64,000 nucleotides of DNA from Blastococcus litoris (GTDB taxonomy: Bacteria; Actinomycetota; Actinomycetes; Mycobacteriales; Geodermatophilaceae): NCBI RefSeq assembly GCF_003075095.1, contig NZ_QCZF01000001.1:620001-684000 (forward strand), in the 5' to 3' direction. The position numbers and the translations under genes were made by a program. A model generated the notes under the pieces. That model had not been told where the DNA came from. It saw only the letters and a list, made by a program, of their open reading frames with translations, and did no database searches. Positions 1 to 8,084 of the stretch are shown here, piece by piece. The stretch's first letter is position 1; each line of letters begins with the position of its first letter.

Positions 1-49
1 GCATGAGGACGATGGCGACGACCCCGACGGGGACGGCCATCTTGCTCAT
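1..49 (-). CDS. flhA: Flagellar export protein FlhA, N-terminal fragment
   Basis: Only the first 16 codons lie in the window. They read MSKMAVPVGVVAIVLM, a short polar start followed by the hydrophobic run typical of the first FlhA membrane helix. The ATG at 49 follows a GAAGGG-like ribosome site. It sits 87 nt downstream of flhB, the usual partner, at the end of the fliM-to-flhB unit. FlhA is the large membrane component of the flagellar type III export gate. The identification rests on the neighbour and this short peptide, so it is probable and not proven. Confidence 0.7.
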   Translation of the reverse strand, partial: MSKMAVPVGVVAIVLM

Positions 50-136
50 GCCCTTCACGCGCCCGCTCCGGGGACCACGCAGGACGGCAGCGGGCTCACG
101 GACTCCTCATCGGCAGCCCGATGGTCACCCGGTACC

Positions 137-1279
137 TCAGGCGGCGACCCGCCGGCGCACCTTCTCCGGGAGCCCCTCGAGCTCCGGCGGCTCGAAGCCC
201 GGCCGGTGGAAGCCGCCCTTCACGCCGCGGGCGCCCAGGTGCATGACGAACGCGAGCACGCGGGCGACGGCGGTGAACAGCTGGGCCGGCACCTCCTGGC
301 CGAGGTCGCAGGACGCGTGCAGGGCGCGGGCCAGGGGGACGTCCTGGACCATCGGCACCCGGTTCTCCTCGGCGACCGCGCGCAGCTTGGCCGCCACCTC
401 GCCGGCGCCCTTGGCCACCACCCGCGGCGCGCCCTTCGACGGGTCGTACTTCAGCGCCACGGCGACGTGGGTCGGGTTCACCAGCAGGACGTCGGCCTCC
501 CGGGCCTCGCTCATCATCCGGTTGCGCGACATCGACATCTGGACCCCCCGGCGGTGGGCCTTCATGTGCGGGTCGCCCTCGGACTGCTTGTGCTCCTGCT
601 GGATCTCGTACTTGCTCATCTTGAGCTTCTTCATCGTCTTCATCCGGACGACGACGTAGTCGGCGACGGCGATGACCAGGCCGGTGACCGCGACGACGCG
701 GAACATCAGGATGGCGGCGTCGGTGAAGGTCGCCGCGACGGCCGACAGCGGCAGGGCGCCGGAGGAGGACACCAGGGTCTGCGCCCGGTCGCTGGTCACG
801 ATGACGACGGTGGCCAGCGCCGCCGTCTTGATCAGCGACTTGGCCGACTCCCACAGGCCCTGCGTGCCGAACATGCGCTTGATGCCCGGGAAGGGGTTGA
901 GCTTCTTCAGCGTCGGCTTCATCGACTTGGTCGCGAACGTGACGCCGCCCTGGGCGGCCGAGGACACCGTGCCGACGACCATCATCCCGAGCGCCATCGG
1001 CAGCAGCGTCGTCATGAACGCCGTCAGCGCCTCGCCCAGGAGGATCGACAGCGCGGCGGGCTCCGGGTTGTCGGCCACCGAGCCGATCTGCACGAAGAGC
1101 GCGCGCACCGAGTCGAACGCGTTGCCGACCATCATCGGCAGCAGCACGCTCGCCGCCGCCACCCCCAGCCACGTCCCCAGCTCCTGGGTGCGTGGGATCT
1201 GCCCTTCCTTGCGCGCCTTCTTCAGGCGCTGGGGAGTCGGCTTCTCTGTCTTCTCACCACCGGGACCGTCCTTGGCCAT
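137..1279 (-). CDS. flhB: Flagellar export switch protein FlhB
   Basis: This 380-residue protein is a membrane part of the flagellar type III export apparatus and switches substrate specificity from hook to filament proteins. The N-terminus has the conserved EKPTPQRLKKARKEGQIPRT segment, followed by about four hydrophobic stretches up to residue 210. The cytoplasmic domain carries the autocleavage motif NPTH at residues 268-271, followed by the usual VALKYDPSKG segment. All residues needed for self-cleavage are visible. It starts 3 nt after fliR ends, so translation is probably coupled. Length is normal for the family. Confidence 0.97.
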   Translation of the reverse strand: MAKDGPGGEKTEKPTPQRLKKARKEGQIPRTQELGTWLGVAAASVLLPMMVGNAFDSVRALFVQIGSVADNPEPAALSILLGEALTAFMTTLLPMALGMMVVGTVSSAAQGGVTFATKSMKPTLKKLNPFPGIKRMFGTQGLWESAKSLIKTAALATVVIVTSDRAQTLVSSSGALPLSAVAATFTDAAILMFRVVAVTGLVIAVADYVVVRMKTMKKLKMSKYEIQQEHKQSEGDPHMKAHRRGVQMSMSRNRMMSEAREADVLLVNPTHVAVALKYDPSKGAPRVVAKGAGEVAAKLRAVAEENRVPMVQDVPLARALHASCDLGQEVPAQLFTAVARVLAFVMHLGARGVKGGFHRPGFEPPELEGLPEKVRRRVAA

Positions 1280-1282
1280 GGG

Positions 1283-2047
1283 TCACCCGCTCCGGAGGGA
1301 GACCATGGCGCGGGCCGCGTGGTCGAGCAGCGCGTCGAGCGCCGGCGGCAGCAGCGGGAACGTGAGGCCGAGCATGGTGAGCGTCAGCAGGATCTTCACC
1401 GGGAAGCCGAAGGCGAAGATGTTGAGCGACGGGGCGGCGCGGCTGAGCAGCGCCAGGGCGACGTCGGCGAGCAGCAGCACGGCGACCATCGGCCCGGCGA
1501 TCTGCAGCGCGGCCAGGAACATCAACGAGAAGGCCTTGGCCACCACGGCCGCGATCTGGTCGGTCGGCACCTCGCCGCCCACCGGCATGCCCTGGTACGA
1601 CGTCGCGAAGCCCTTGACCATGAGCAGGTGGCCGCCGCTGGTGAACAGCAGCGTGCTGGCGAGCAGGTAGTGCAACCGGCCGACCGACGAGTTCTGCGTC
1701 ATCGCGAGCGGGTCGTAGGCCGGCTGCAGCGAGAAGCCGCCGGTGACGTCGATCAGGTCGCCGGCCATCTGCACGGCGGTGAACAGCACCTGGACCACGA
1801 AGCCGAGCGCGGCCCCGATCACGACCTCGGTGACCGCGGCGACGACGAGGAACCCGGCCGTCGGCTCGGGGAGAGAGGGCGCGATCTGCGTCGACAGGAG
1901 CACCGACAGGGCCAGCGCGAGGGCGGCCTTGACCGGACCCGGGATGGTCCGGGAGTTGAACGGCGGGGCCAGCAGCACGAAGCCGGTGGCCCGGGCCGTC
2001 CCGAGCAGGAGCGCCGCCAGCGTGACTGCCGGGACCGAGAGGTCCAT
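1283..2047 (-). CDS. fliR: Flagellar export protein FliR
   Basis: A 254-residue, strongly hydrophobic protein in the fixed fliP-fliQ-fliR-flhB order. FliR forms part of the core export channel with FliP and FliQ. The sequence has several hydrophobic segments and the conserved motif FNSRTIPGPVKAALAL near the N-terminus, typical of FliR (F-x-x-x-x-IP-x-x-K). The ATG at 2047 lies 7 nt after the fliQ stop. Length fits the family. Confidence 0.96.
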   Translation of the reverse strand: MDLSVPAVTLAALLLGTARATGFVLLAPPFNSRTIPGPVKAALALALSVLLSTQIAPSLPEPTAGFLVVAAVTEVVIGAALGFVVQVLFTAVQMAGDLIDVTGGFSLQPAYDPLAMTQNSSVGRLHYLLASTLLFTSGGHLLMVKGFATSYQGMPVGGEVPTDQIAAVVAKAFSLMFLAALQIAGPMVAVLLLADVALALLSRAAPSLNIFAFGFPVKILLTLTMLGLTFPLLPPALDALLDHAARAMVSLRSG

Positions 2048-2054
2048 CGCGGCC

Positions 2055-2330
2055 TCAGGTCCGGTCGAGCAGCGCCGGCAACTGGTCGAACAGGCTCTGG
2101 GTGAAGCTGACCAGCTCGGCGAGCACCCAGTTGCCCGTGACCAGCAGCGCGATGGCGACGGCGATGATCTTCGGGACGAAGGAGAGGGTCTGCTCCTGGA
2201 TCTGGGTGGCCGCCTGGAACAGCGAGATCAGGAAGCCCACGAGCAGCGCGGTCAGCAGGATCGGGGCGGCCACCTTGGCCGCGACCATCATCGTCTGCGC
2301 GGCGATCTGGGTGACGTCGGCGTCGCTCAT
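2055..2330 (-). CDS. fliQ: Flagellar export protein FliQ
   Basis: A 91-residue protein with two hydrophobic helices (about residues 15-38 and 52-75) separated by the conserved QAATQIQEQTLSFVPK loop that marks FliQ. It is a small membrane subunit of the flagellar export gate. The ATG overlaps the fliP TGA by one base (TGATG), a coupling signal. Length is standard (about 90). Confidence 0.96.
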   Translation of the reverse strand: MSDADVTQIAAQTMMVAAKVAAPILLTALLVGFLISLFQAATQIQEQTLSFVPKIIAVAIALLVTGNWVLAELVSFTQSLFDQLPALLDRT

Positions 2331-3181
2331 CAGCCGCTGCCCCCGTAGGACCCCACCAGCGCCGTGGTGATCAGCGCCCATCCGTCGACGACGACGAAGA
2401 GCAGCAGCTTGAAGGGCAGCGACACGATGGTCGGCGGCACCATCATCATGCCCATCGCCATGAGCGCGGCGCTGACCAGCATGTCCAGCACCAGGAACGG
2501 GATGAAGACGACCAGCCCGATGATGAACGCGCTCTTGAGCTCGGAGAGGACGAAGGCCGGGATGAGGGTGGTCATGCTGACCTCCTCCGCCGCAGCCGGG
2601 GCCTCCTCGCCGGAGAGCCCGATCATGAGCTGCAGCTCGTCCTCGCGGGTGTTGCTCAGCAGGAACTCCCGCAGCGGCACCACGCCGGCGTCGTAGGCCT
2701 GCGACACCGTGACCGTGCCGTCCATGTAGGGCTGGACGGCCACCTCGTTGATGTCGGAGAAGACGGGCCCCATCACGAACAGCGTCAGGAACAACGCGAT
2801 CCCGGTCAGGACCTGGTTGGGCGGGGAGGACGGCAGGCCCAGCGCGTTCCGGGTCAGGCCGAGGACGACGATGATCTTGGTGAACGAGGTCGCCAGCAGG
2901 AGCACCGACGGCGCGATCGAGAGCACCGTGATCGCGAGGATCAGCGTGATGGAGCTGCTCGGCGACCCGTCGCCGATCGAGATGTCGATGTTGCCGTCGC
3001 CCGGGACCGTCGGGGCGGTGGGTGCCGTCGGCGCCACCGGGTCGGTCGGGGCCGCCGACGCCGGGCCGGCCAGGAGCACCGCCGCGACCGTGCACAGCAG
3101 GGCGAGCAGCAGGACGACGGTCGCCCGGTGCCGCGTCGGGACTGCGCCGGGCGCCGGCAGCGGGCGCACGGACGACGTCAT
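2330..3181 (-). CDS. fliP: Flagellar export protein FliP
   Basis: A 283-residue export-gate protein. Residues 1-43 look like a cleavable signal peptide (basic start, hydrophobic core, ASAAP cleavage region), followed by a Pro/Thr-rich linker of about 20 residues. The FliP core follows, with LSIAPSVLLLATSFTKIIVVLGLTR, the PPNQVL motif, FIPFLVLDMLVSAALMAMGMMMVPP and the C-terminal DGWALITTALVGS. The ATG at 3181 overlaps the fliO stop (ATGA). A signal peptide on FliP is known in other bacteria; the Pro/Thr linker is a local feature. Confidence 0.96.
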   Translation of the reverse strand: MTSSVRPLPAPGAVPTRHRATVVLLLALLCTVAAVLLAGPASAAPTDPVAPTAPTAPTVPGDGNIDISIGDGSPSSSITLILAITVLSIAPSVLLLATSFTKIIVVLGLTRNALGLPSSPPNQVLTGIALFLTLFVMGPVFSDINEVAVQPYMDGTVTVSQAYDAGVVPLREFLLSNTREDELQLMIGLSGEEAPAAAEEVSMTTLIPAFVLSELKSAFIIGLVVFIPFLVLDMLVSAALMAMGMMMVPPTIVSLPFKLLLFVVVDGWALITTALVGSYGGSG

Positions 3182-3609
3182 GGCTTGCGGACCGTGCGCT
3201 CGCGCAGCTGGTTGACGAAGGTGCCCCAGCCGTTGCGGTCGAAGACCGAGCCGGCCAGGGCGGGGCTGGTCGTGCGGGCGGCGAACGTGTGGACCTCGGC
3301 GTCCTCGTCGTCGGCTCGGGCACCGACCGCGATGGGCACGCGGCGCTCGCGGAGGGCGGCGTCCACGGCGTCGGCGTCGACCTCGGCGAGCAGGGTGACC
3401 TGCTCCTCGGTGGCGCCCACGACGAGGACGACGTCGGCGATGCGGACCACGTTGACGGTGCTCGCCCGGCCCATGCGCTGGCGGGCGACGACCTCGATCA
3501 GGCCGTTGCCCTGGCCCAGCCCCTTCTTCTTCGCCAGTCGCGCCGCGAAGAAGAGGACCGCGGCGACGAACGCCAGCGACAGGATCAGGCGGATGATCAT
3601 CCAGGTCAT
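3178..3609 (-). CDS. fliO: Flagellar biosynthesis protein FliO
   Basis: A 143-residue protein with one N-terminal membrane helix (residues 5-24, MIIRLILSLAFVAAVLFFAARL) and a small cytoplasmic domain containing IEVVARQRMGRASTVNVVRIADVVLVVGATEEQVTLL, the pattern of the FliO/MopB family. FliO helps assemble the FliP ring. It lies between fliN and fliP with 4-nt overlaps on both sides. The tail after residue 95 is poorly conserved. Confidence 0.9.
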   Translation of the reverse strand: MTWMIIRLILSLAFVAAVLFFAARLAKKKGLGQGNGLIEVVARQRMGRASTVNVVRIADVVLVVGATEEQVTLLAEVDADAVDAALRERRVPIAVGARADDEDAEVHTFAARTTSPALAGSVFDRNGWGTFVNQLRERTVRKP

Positions 3610-4343
3610 GCGACACCCAGTTCCTGCGCGGCGGCGTCGGTCACGATCTCGCTGATGCGCAGCCCGAAGTCCTCGTCGACGACGACGACCTCGCCGCGGG
3701 CGATGAGCGTGCCGTTGACCAGCAGGTCCGCCGGGGCGCTGGCGGCGCGGTCGAGCTCCACGACCTCGCCGGGGTGCAGCGACAGCAGCTCCTGCACCGT
3801 CATGCGGGTGCGGCCGATCTCGACCGTCACCTCCATGGCGACGTGCCGGAGGAGGTCGAGGCTGCCCCGCTGCTGCGGCTGAGCCGTCGGCAGGGTGACC
3901 TGGAGGGCGAAGGTCGCCTGGTGCTCGGCGCCGGCCATCAGCGGCACCGCCACGAACATGCCCTTGTCGCGCATGCCGTCCAGCGCTGCCACCGGCTCCT
4001 CGACGCGCTCGGAGGCGATCCGGACGCGGCCCAGCGTGGCGGCCGCGGCCTCGAGGGCCGGGCGCAGCGCGGTGGCGACGTCCATCCGGCCGACGGGGGA
4101 GTTGCTCAGCGCCTCGACGATGTCCGGGGAGACGACCAGCACGATGTCGCCGCTGACCTCGCCGGACAGGCCGGCGGAGACCGCCGAGGCGGCGCCGGGC
4201 GGCAGCGGGACGCTGTCGGGGTCGTTGACCGGCGTGCCGGGGACCAGCTCCACCGTGGCCGGGACCAGCGCGGCGGCGGCGCGGGCCGCGGCGGTGACGA
4301 CCGCGGAGACGGTCTGGAAGTCCTGGGACGTGTCGGTGCTCAT
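3606..4343 (-). CDS. fliN: Flagellar motor switch protein FliN/FliY
   Basis: A 245-residue switch-complex protein. The C-terminal part (about 155-240) is a SpoA/FliN domain: LRHVAMEVTVEIGRTRMTVQELLSLHPGEVVELDRAASAPADLLVNGTLIARGEVVVVDEDFGLRISEI. The N-terminal 140 residues resemble a CheC/CheX-like fold (GEVSGDIVLVV, then a repeat-like helical segment), so the architecture is closer to FliY of Firmicutes than to the short FliN of enterics. It sits in the C-ring and controls rotation direction. Its ATG overlaps the fliM stop. Whether the N-domain dephosphorylates CheY-P cannot be told from this sequence. Confidence 0.9.
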   Translation of the reverse strand: MSTDTSQDFQTVSAVVTAAARAAAALVPATVELVPGTPVNDPDSVPLPPGAASAVSAGLSGEVSGDIVLVVSPDIVEALSNSPVGRMDVATALRPALEAAAATLGRVRIASERVEEPVAALDGMRDKGMFVAVPLMAGAEHQATFALQVTLPTAQPQQRGSLDLLRHVAMEVTVEIGRTRMTVQELLSLHPGEVVELDRAASAPADLLVNGTLIARGEVVVVDEDFGLRISEIVTDAAAQELGVA

Positions 4344-5389
4344 GCGGTGTCCTTCACGGCGGCTTGCGGGGTGGGGACGATCGCGGCGGCCAGTCGGCGC
4401 CGGTGGTTGCTGGCGATCGCGTAGGCGAACGTCACGTCGTTGGTGGTGACCTCGAGCGGCGCGTCCGGCGGGTGGCGCAGCAGGAGGACGTCGTCGACGG
4501 CGAGGGACAGCAGGTCCGCCGAGGAGACGGTCAGCGGCGCGAACCGGACGCTCACGTCGACCGGCACGAGGTTGAGGCGGGCGATCAGCGCCTCGGTGGC
4601 CCGCTTGCGCTTGGCCAGCGCCGACTCCGACAGCTGCGGGGATGCCGCGTTGTTCAGCGCCTGCGCGAACGAGGAGAACGGCAGCACGAGGGTGGCCTCG
4701 CCCTCGCGGGAGCCCACGGCCATCGAGTAGGAGGCCACCATGACGGTGTCCGACCCCGCGGCCGCCTGCGCGAGCTGCGGGTTGTACTCGTGGCCCAGCA
4801 GGTCCGGCTGGATCTCGGTGATCGTCGAGAACGAGGAGGCGAGCTCGTCCAGGAGCCGGCCGAGCAGGTGGTTGCTGATGGTCGTCTCCATCGCCGTCAT
4901 CGGCCGGTTCGGCTGCTCGGCGGTCCCCGAGCCGCCCAGCATGTGGTCGACGATGGCCATGGCGATGTCGAGCGGGTAGGCGAACATGCCCTTGCCGGCG
5001 ATGGGCTCGAGCGAGAACGTCGAGATGAACACCGGGTCGGGCAGCGTCGCGATGTAGTCGTCGTAGGAGAACTGCTCGATCCCGTTGAGCTCGAGGCGGG
5101 CCCCGGCGCGCAGGAACGTCGTGAGGGTCGTGGTCGCCTGGCGGGCGAAGGCCTCCTGCGCGATCTGCAGGACCCGGACGTGTTCACGGGAGAGCTTCGT
5201 CGGCCGGCGGAAGTCGTAGGTCCGCGGCTGGCGGCGCCGGTTGCGCGCGCCGGCCGGAGTGGTCGGCCCGGTGCCGGCGGGCGCGGTGGGCGCGGCGGCC
5301 TGTGCGGCGGCGGCGGGGGCCTCCGGTGACTCCTCCGGGGACTGGGGGCCCGCCTCGCTCGGGGCCGGTCCGGTCTCGGGTGTGGTCAC
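4340..5389 (-). CDS. fliM: Flagellar motor switch protein FliM
   Basis: A C-ring protein of 349 residues. A Pro/Ala-rich N-terminal segment of about 60 residues leads into LSREHVRVLQIAQEAFARQATTTLTTFLRAGARLEL, the FliM start of the CheC-like middle domain, then the SpoA domain near the C-terminus. I chose the GTG at 5389: AGGTGG lies 3 nt upstream, and a good FliA-type -10 box ends 8 nt before it. An in-frame ATG at 5401 would lie inside that -10 box and has no ribosome site. It opens the fliM-to-flhA unit behind the fliL terminator. Confidence 0.94.
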   Translation of the reverse strand: MTTPETGPAPSEAGPQSPEESPEAPAAAAQAAAPTAPAGTGPTTPAGARNRRRQPRTYDFRRPTKLSREHVRVLQIAQEAFARQATTTLTTFLRAGARLELNGIEQFSYDDYIATLPDPVFISTFSLEPIAGKGMFAYPLDIAMAIVDHMLGGSGTAEQPNRPMTAMETTISNHLLGRLLDELASSFSTITEIQPDLLGHEYNPQLAQAAAGSDTVMVASYSMAVGSREGEATLVLPFSSFAQALNNAASPQLSESALAKRKRATEALIARLNLVPVDVSVRFAPLTVSSADLLSLAVDDVLLLRHPPDAPLEVTTNDVTFAYAIASNHRRRLAAAIVPTPQAAVKDTA

Positions 5390-5397
5390 GTTCCACC

Positions 5398-5426
5398 TCA
5401 TCGGCGGAGCCGGACCCGACCCTGAC
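5398..5426 (-). promoter_or_regulatory. FliA-type promoter for fliM
   Basis: On the minus strand GTCAGG (5421-5426) is followed after exactly 15 bp by GCCGATGA (5398-5405). This matches the motif before flbD, flgB, fliC, flgN and fliA in this window. The -10 box ends 8 nt before the fliM GTG, so the transcript would start at or next to the start codon. Confidence 0.65.
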
Positions 5427-5476
5427 CGACGGGCGGGGAGGAGTGTGACGGGTGGTGCGGGGCGTGCCCGGCGCGT

Positions 5477-5512
5477 GACGTCGCCCGGCCCTCGGGAGGG
5501 CCGGGCGACGTC
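5477..5512 (-). terminator. Strong hairpin after fliL
   Basis: A perfect 17-bp inverted repeat (5477-5493 with 5496-5512, 2-nt spacer, so an effective 4-nt loop) begins 9 nt after the fliL stop. There is no U tract, as usual in high-GC actinomycetes. It separates the flbD-motA-motB-fliL unit from fliM. Confidence 0.8.
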
Positions 5513-5520
5513 GGCGGCGG

Positions 5521-5991
5521 CTACTGCGTGACGTACTCGGTGTAGTAGATGTGCATGACCATGGGCACGTCGTCCTCGGTGTAGGCCGCGACGATCTTCT
5601 GCTCGAGGGCCTCCTTGAGCGCGTCCCGGGCGTTGGTCACGTCGGCCGGGGACGCCTGGGAGAACGTCGAGATGATCTGGTCGTAGGCCTTGGCGCCGTC
5701 GACGGCGGCACCGCCGTGCCCACCGCCCGCGGCGTCGACCGTGATCTCCAGGGTGAGGCCGATCTTCAGGTATCCGCCCCCGGCCAGGTTGACCGCGATC
5801 GGCTCCAGCGCGACGTACCCGCCGTGCTCGGGCTCGGCGGCCGCCTCGGCCTCACCGGAACCGGAGAACAGGAAGAACCAGGCGGCCCCGGCCCCGGCCA
5901 CGAGGAGGACCGCGAGGAGCATGACGAGCTTCTTCTTGCCGCCGCCCTTCTCCGCGCCGTCCTCGGTCTCGGCCTTGTCCTTGCTGCTCAT
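5521..5991 (-). CDS. fliL: Flagellar basal body-associated protein FliL
   Basis: A 156-residue single-pass membrane protein. A charged cytoplasmic start (MSSKDKAETED) is followed by a membrane helix at about residues 21-42 and a periplasm-facing domain with YVALEPIAVNLAGGGYLKIGLTLEI, the FliL signature. FliL associates with the stator around the basal body, which agrees with its place directly after motB (4-nt ATGA overlap). The C-terminus, ending YTEYVTQ, corresponds to the conserved 'FTEFV.Q'-like end of the family. Confidence 0.95.
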   Translation of the reverse strand: MSSKDKAETEDGAEKGGGKKKLVMLLAVLLVAGAGAAWFFLFSGSGEAEAAAEPEHGGYVALEPIAVNLAGGGYLKIGLTLEITVDAAGGGHGGAAVDGAKAYDQIISTFSQASPADVTNARDALKEALEQKIVAAYTEDDVPMVMHIYYTEYVTQ

Positions 5992-6887
5992 GGTGTTGCC
6001 TCCTGCTTCGTTGCGTCGATGCCGGGCAGGAGGGCGTTGGCCTCTGCCGAGGCGGTGGACAGGACGACGATGTCGACCCGCCGGTTGACGGTGATCGCGC
6101 TGGGATCGGTCTCGGGGACGAGCGGACGGGTGGAGCTGTAGGCGTCCGCGGACATCCGGTTCTGCGGGACGCCGTCCCCGGCGAGGTACCGCACGACGGT
6201 GGTGGCGCGGAACGCCGACAGCTCCCAGTTCGACGGCCAGGGTCCGCCGGCGGTGACCGGCAGGTGGTTGGCGTGACCCTCGACCGCCAGCTGGTTCGGC
6301 AGTGCGAGGAGGGTGGGCGCGACCGCGTCGAGGATGGCCCCGCCCTCGGGTCGCAGGACCGCCTGCTCGGCGTCGAAGAGGACCTCGTCGGCGACGATGT
6401 GCACCACCAGGCCGCGCTCGTCGATCTCGAACTGCGCTGCGCCGTCGTAGCCGGCCGCCGCCAGCGCGGCGTCGATCGCGTCCCGTGCGGCGGCGAGCTC
6501 GTCGTAGGCCGCCGCTGCCTCTGCGGCGATGTTCTTGGCACGCTCCGCGGCCGCTGCCGCGGCCGCCTTGTCCACCTCGGCGTCGGTCACCGTGGGGTCC
6601 GGGGGGATGGCCGAGGCGATGTCGATGGCACCGGGCAGGCCGTCGAGGGGCGAGCCCTCGGGCGTGACGCTGGTCATGACGCTGACCGGGGTGCCGAAGG
6701 CCTCGGACATGCCCTGGGCGAGGGCGGCGAACTTGGCCTCGTCCACCTTGCTCATGGCGAAGAGCACCACGAAGAGCACGAACAGCAGCGTCATCATGTC
6801 GAAGCCCGACACGAGCCACCGCTCGTGGTTCTCGTGCTCCTCGTGCTCCTCGTGCTTCTTGCGGCGGCGGCCGTGACCGGTGCTCAC
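5988..6887 (-). CDS. motB: Flagellar motor stator protein MotB
   Basis: A 299-residue peptidoglycan-anchored stator subunit. It has a charged, His/Glu-rich N-terminus, a single membrane helix at about residues 28-46 with the proton-binding Asp30 (SGFDMMTLLFVLFVVLFAMS), a plug/linker rich in Ala, and a C-terminal OmpA-like peptidoglycan-binding domain (VEGHANHLP, NWELSAFRATTVVRYL, NRRVDIVVLS). The GTG start at 6887 is 4 nt after motA. In the OmpA motif the usual T-D after EGH is A-N; the remaining core residues are kept. Confidence 0.96.
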   Translation of the reverse strand: MSTGHGRRRKKHEEHEEHENHERWLVSGFDMMTLLFVLFVVLFAMSKVDEAKFAALAQGMSEAFGTPVSVMTSVTPEGSPLDGLPGAIDIASAIPPDPTVTDAEVDKAAAAAAAERAKNIAAEAAAAYDELAAARDAIDAALAAAGYDGAAQFEIDERGLVVHIVADEVLFDAEQAVLRPEGGAILDAVAPTLLALPNQLAVEGHANHLPVTAGGPWPSNWELSAFRATTVVRYLAGDGVPQNRMSADAYSSTRPLVPETDPSAITVNRRVDIVVLSTASAEANALLPGIDATKQEATP

Positions 6888-6891
6888 GGGG

Positions 6892-7662
6892 TCACGCCGC
6901 TTCCTTGGCCAGCGCGCTCGGCGGCACGAGCGAGGTCAGCTTGAGCCGGACGGCCCGGGGGCTGGTGCCGGCCTGGATCTCGGTGATGCCCTCGACGAGC
7001 AGCTCCATCTGGGCGGCCTGCAGCTCGCTGACGCGGAGGATCTTGGCGCCCATCGGCAGGAACCAGAAGTTGGCCGCCATGACGCCCCAGAGGGTGGCGA
7101 TGAACGCCGCGGAGACCATCGGGCCGAGCGTCGCCGGGTTGTCGAGGTTCCCCATCACGTTCATCAGGCCGACGATGCAGCCCAGGATGCCGATGGTCGG
7201 CGCGTAGCCGCCCATGGCGTTCATGAACTTGGCGGCGACCTTGTCCTCGGCCTTCTTGGCCGCGATCTCGCTCTCGAGGACGGTGCGCAGCTCCTCGGGG
7301 TCGGTGCCGTCGATGCCCATCTGCAGCCCGCGCTTGAGGAAGGGGTCCTGGATCTCCTTGACCTGGGCCTCGAGCGCCAGCAGGCCCTCCTTGCGGGCCT
7401 TCTCGGCGAGGCTGACCAGGGTCTGGATCTGCTCGGTCGGCGGCGGCACCTTGGCCGGCAGCACGGCCATCTTGAACCAGCTGCCGACCTTCTTGAGGTC
7501 GTCCAGCGTCTGGCTGGCCGCCGCGGCGCCGAACGTCGCGATGACGACCAGGACGATCGCGGGCAGGAAGATCAGTGCCGTGGGGGCGACGCCCTCCATC
7601 GTCATGAAGACGAAGAGGGCGACGATCGAGACGGCGAACCCGATCAGGGTGGCGGGATCCAC
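6892..7662 (-). CDS. motA: Flagellar motor stator protein MotA
   Basis: A 256-residue stator subunit with four membrane helices: about residues 4-22, 28-50, a third around GYAPTIGILGCIVGLMNVMG, and a fourth in AAFIATLWGVMAANFWFLPMGAKI, which is the MotA signature. The cytoplasmic loop between helices 2 and 3 carries the basic and acidic residues that contact the rotor. The start is GTG, 3 nt after the flbD stop. It forms the proton channel with MotB. Confidence 0.96.
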   Translation of the reverse strand: MDPATLIGFAVSIVALFVFMTMEGVAPTALIFLPAIVLVVIATFGAAAASQTLDDLKKVGSWFKMAVLPAKVPPPTEQIQTLVSLAEKARKEGLLALEAQVKEIQDPFLKRGLQMGIDGTDPEELRTVLESEIAAKKAEDKVAAKFMNAMGGYAPTIGILGCIVGLMNVMGNLDNPATLGPMVSAAFIATLWGVMAANFWFLPMGAKILRVSELQAAQMELLVEGITEIQAGTSPRAVRLKLTSLVPPSALAKEAA

Positions 7663-7665
7663 GGG

Positions 7666-7950
7666 TCAGCGCTCCTCGCGGCTCGGGAACGGGACGACCG
7701 ACGACTCGGCGGCCTCGCCGTCCCGGCGGATGGGCGCCCGGTACTCGCCGCGGTCCATCTCGTAGGAGGTGGCGAGGATGCCGGCGCGGTACTCGCGGAT
7801 CTCGTCGAGCACCTCCTCGACGGACTCCTTCACCACGTACTTCGTGCCGTCCACCAGGAAGGCGACCGTGTCGGGGTGCGCCTCCACCCGCTCGATCAGA
7901 TCGGGGTTGAGCGCGAACTGCTCACCGTTCAGGCGCGTCACACGGATCAC
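7666..7950 (-). CDS. flbD: Flagellar protein FlbD
   Basis: A 94-residue protein of the small FlbD family (PF06289 type): MIRVTRLNGEQFALNPDLIERVEAHPDTVAFLVDGTKYVVKESVEEV. This family is commonly encoded next to motA in Gram-positive and spirochaete flagellar operons; its biochemical role is poorly defined. It is the first gene of the flbD-motA-motB-fliL unit and has a FliA-type promoter with a leader of about 45 nt. The C-terminal 25 residues are charged and variable. Confidence 0.9.
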   Translation of the reverse strand: MIRVTRLNGEQFALNPDLIERVEAHPDTVAFLVDGTKYVVKESVEEVLDEIREYRAGILATSYEMDRGEYRAPIRRDGEAAESSVVPFPSREER

Positions 7951-8001
7951 GGTTCGGTCCTTGTCTGTGGGGTGCCCGCAGGGCGGGCGGGTGCACTGTT
8001 C

Positions 8002-8030
8002 TCATCGGCTCACCAGGGCGTTCCCTTGAG
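8002..8030 (-). promoter_or_regulatory. FliA-type promoter for flbD-motA-motB-fliL
   Basis: On the minus strand CTCAAG (8025-8030), a 15-bp spacer and GCCGATGA (8002-8009). It is the cleanest copy of the motif in the window and lies about 50 nt upstream of flbD. Confidence 0.75.
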
Positions 8031-8084
8031 CCGAACGTCCGCCGGCGGCGGGGTCGGAGCCCCGGTATCCCGGGGGAATCGCGG

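Noticed and set aside
107-114. GCCGATGA on the minus strand before flhA
   Set aside because: The -10-like box is perfect, but 15 bp upstream reads GTACCG, a poor -35. flhA is probably transcribed from fliM.
4896-4903. GCCGATGA inside fliM on the minus strand
   Set aside because: Intragenic, encodes conserved protein sequence, and no gene starts after it.
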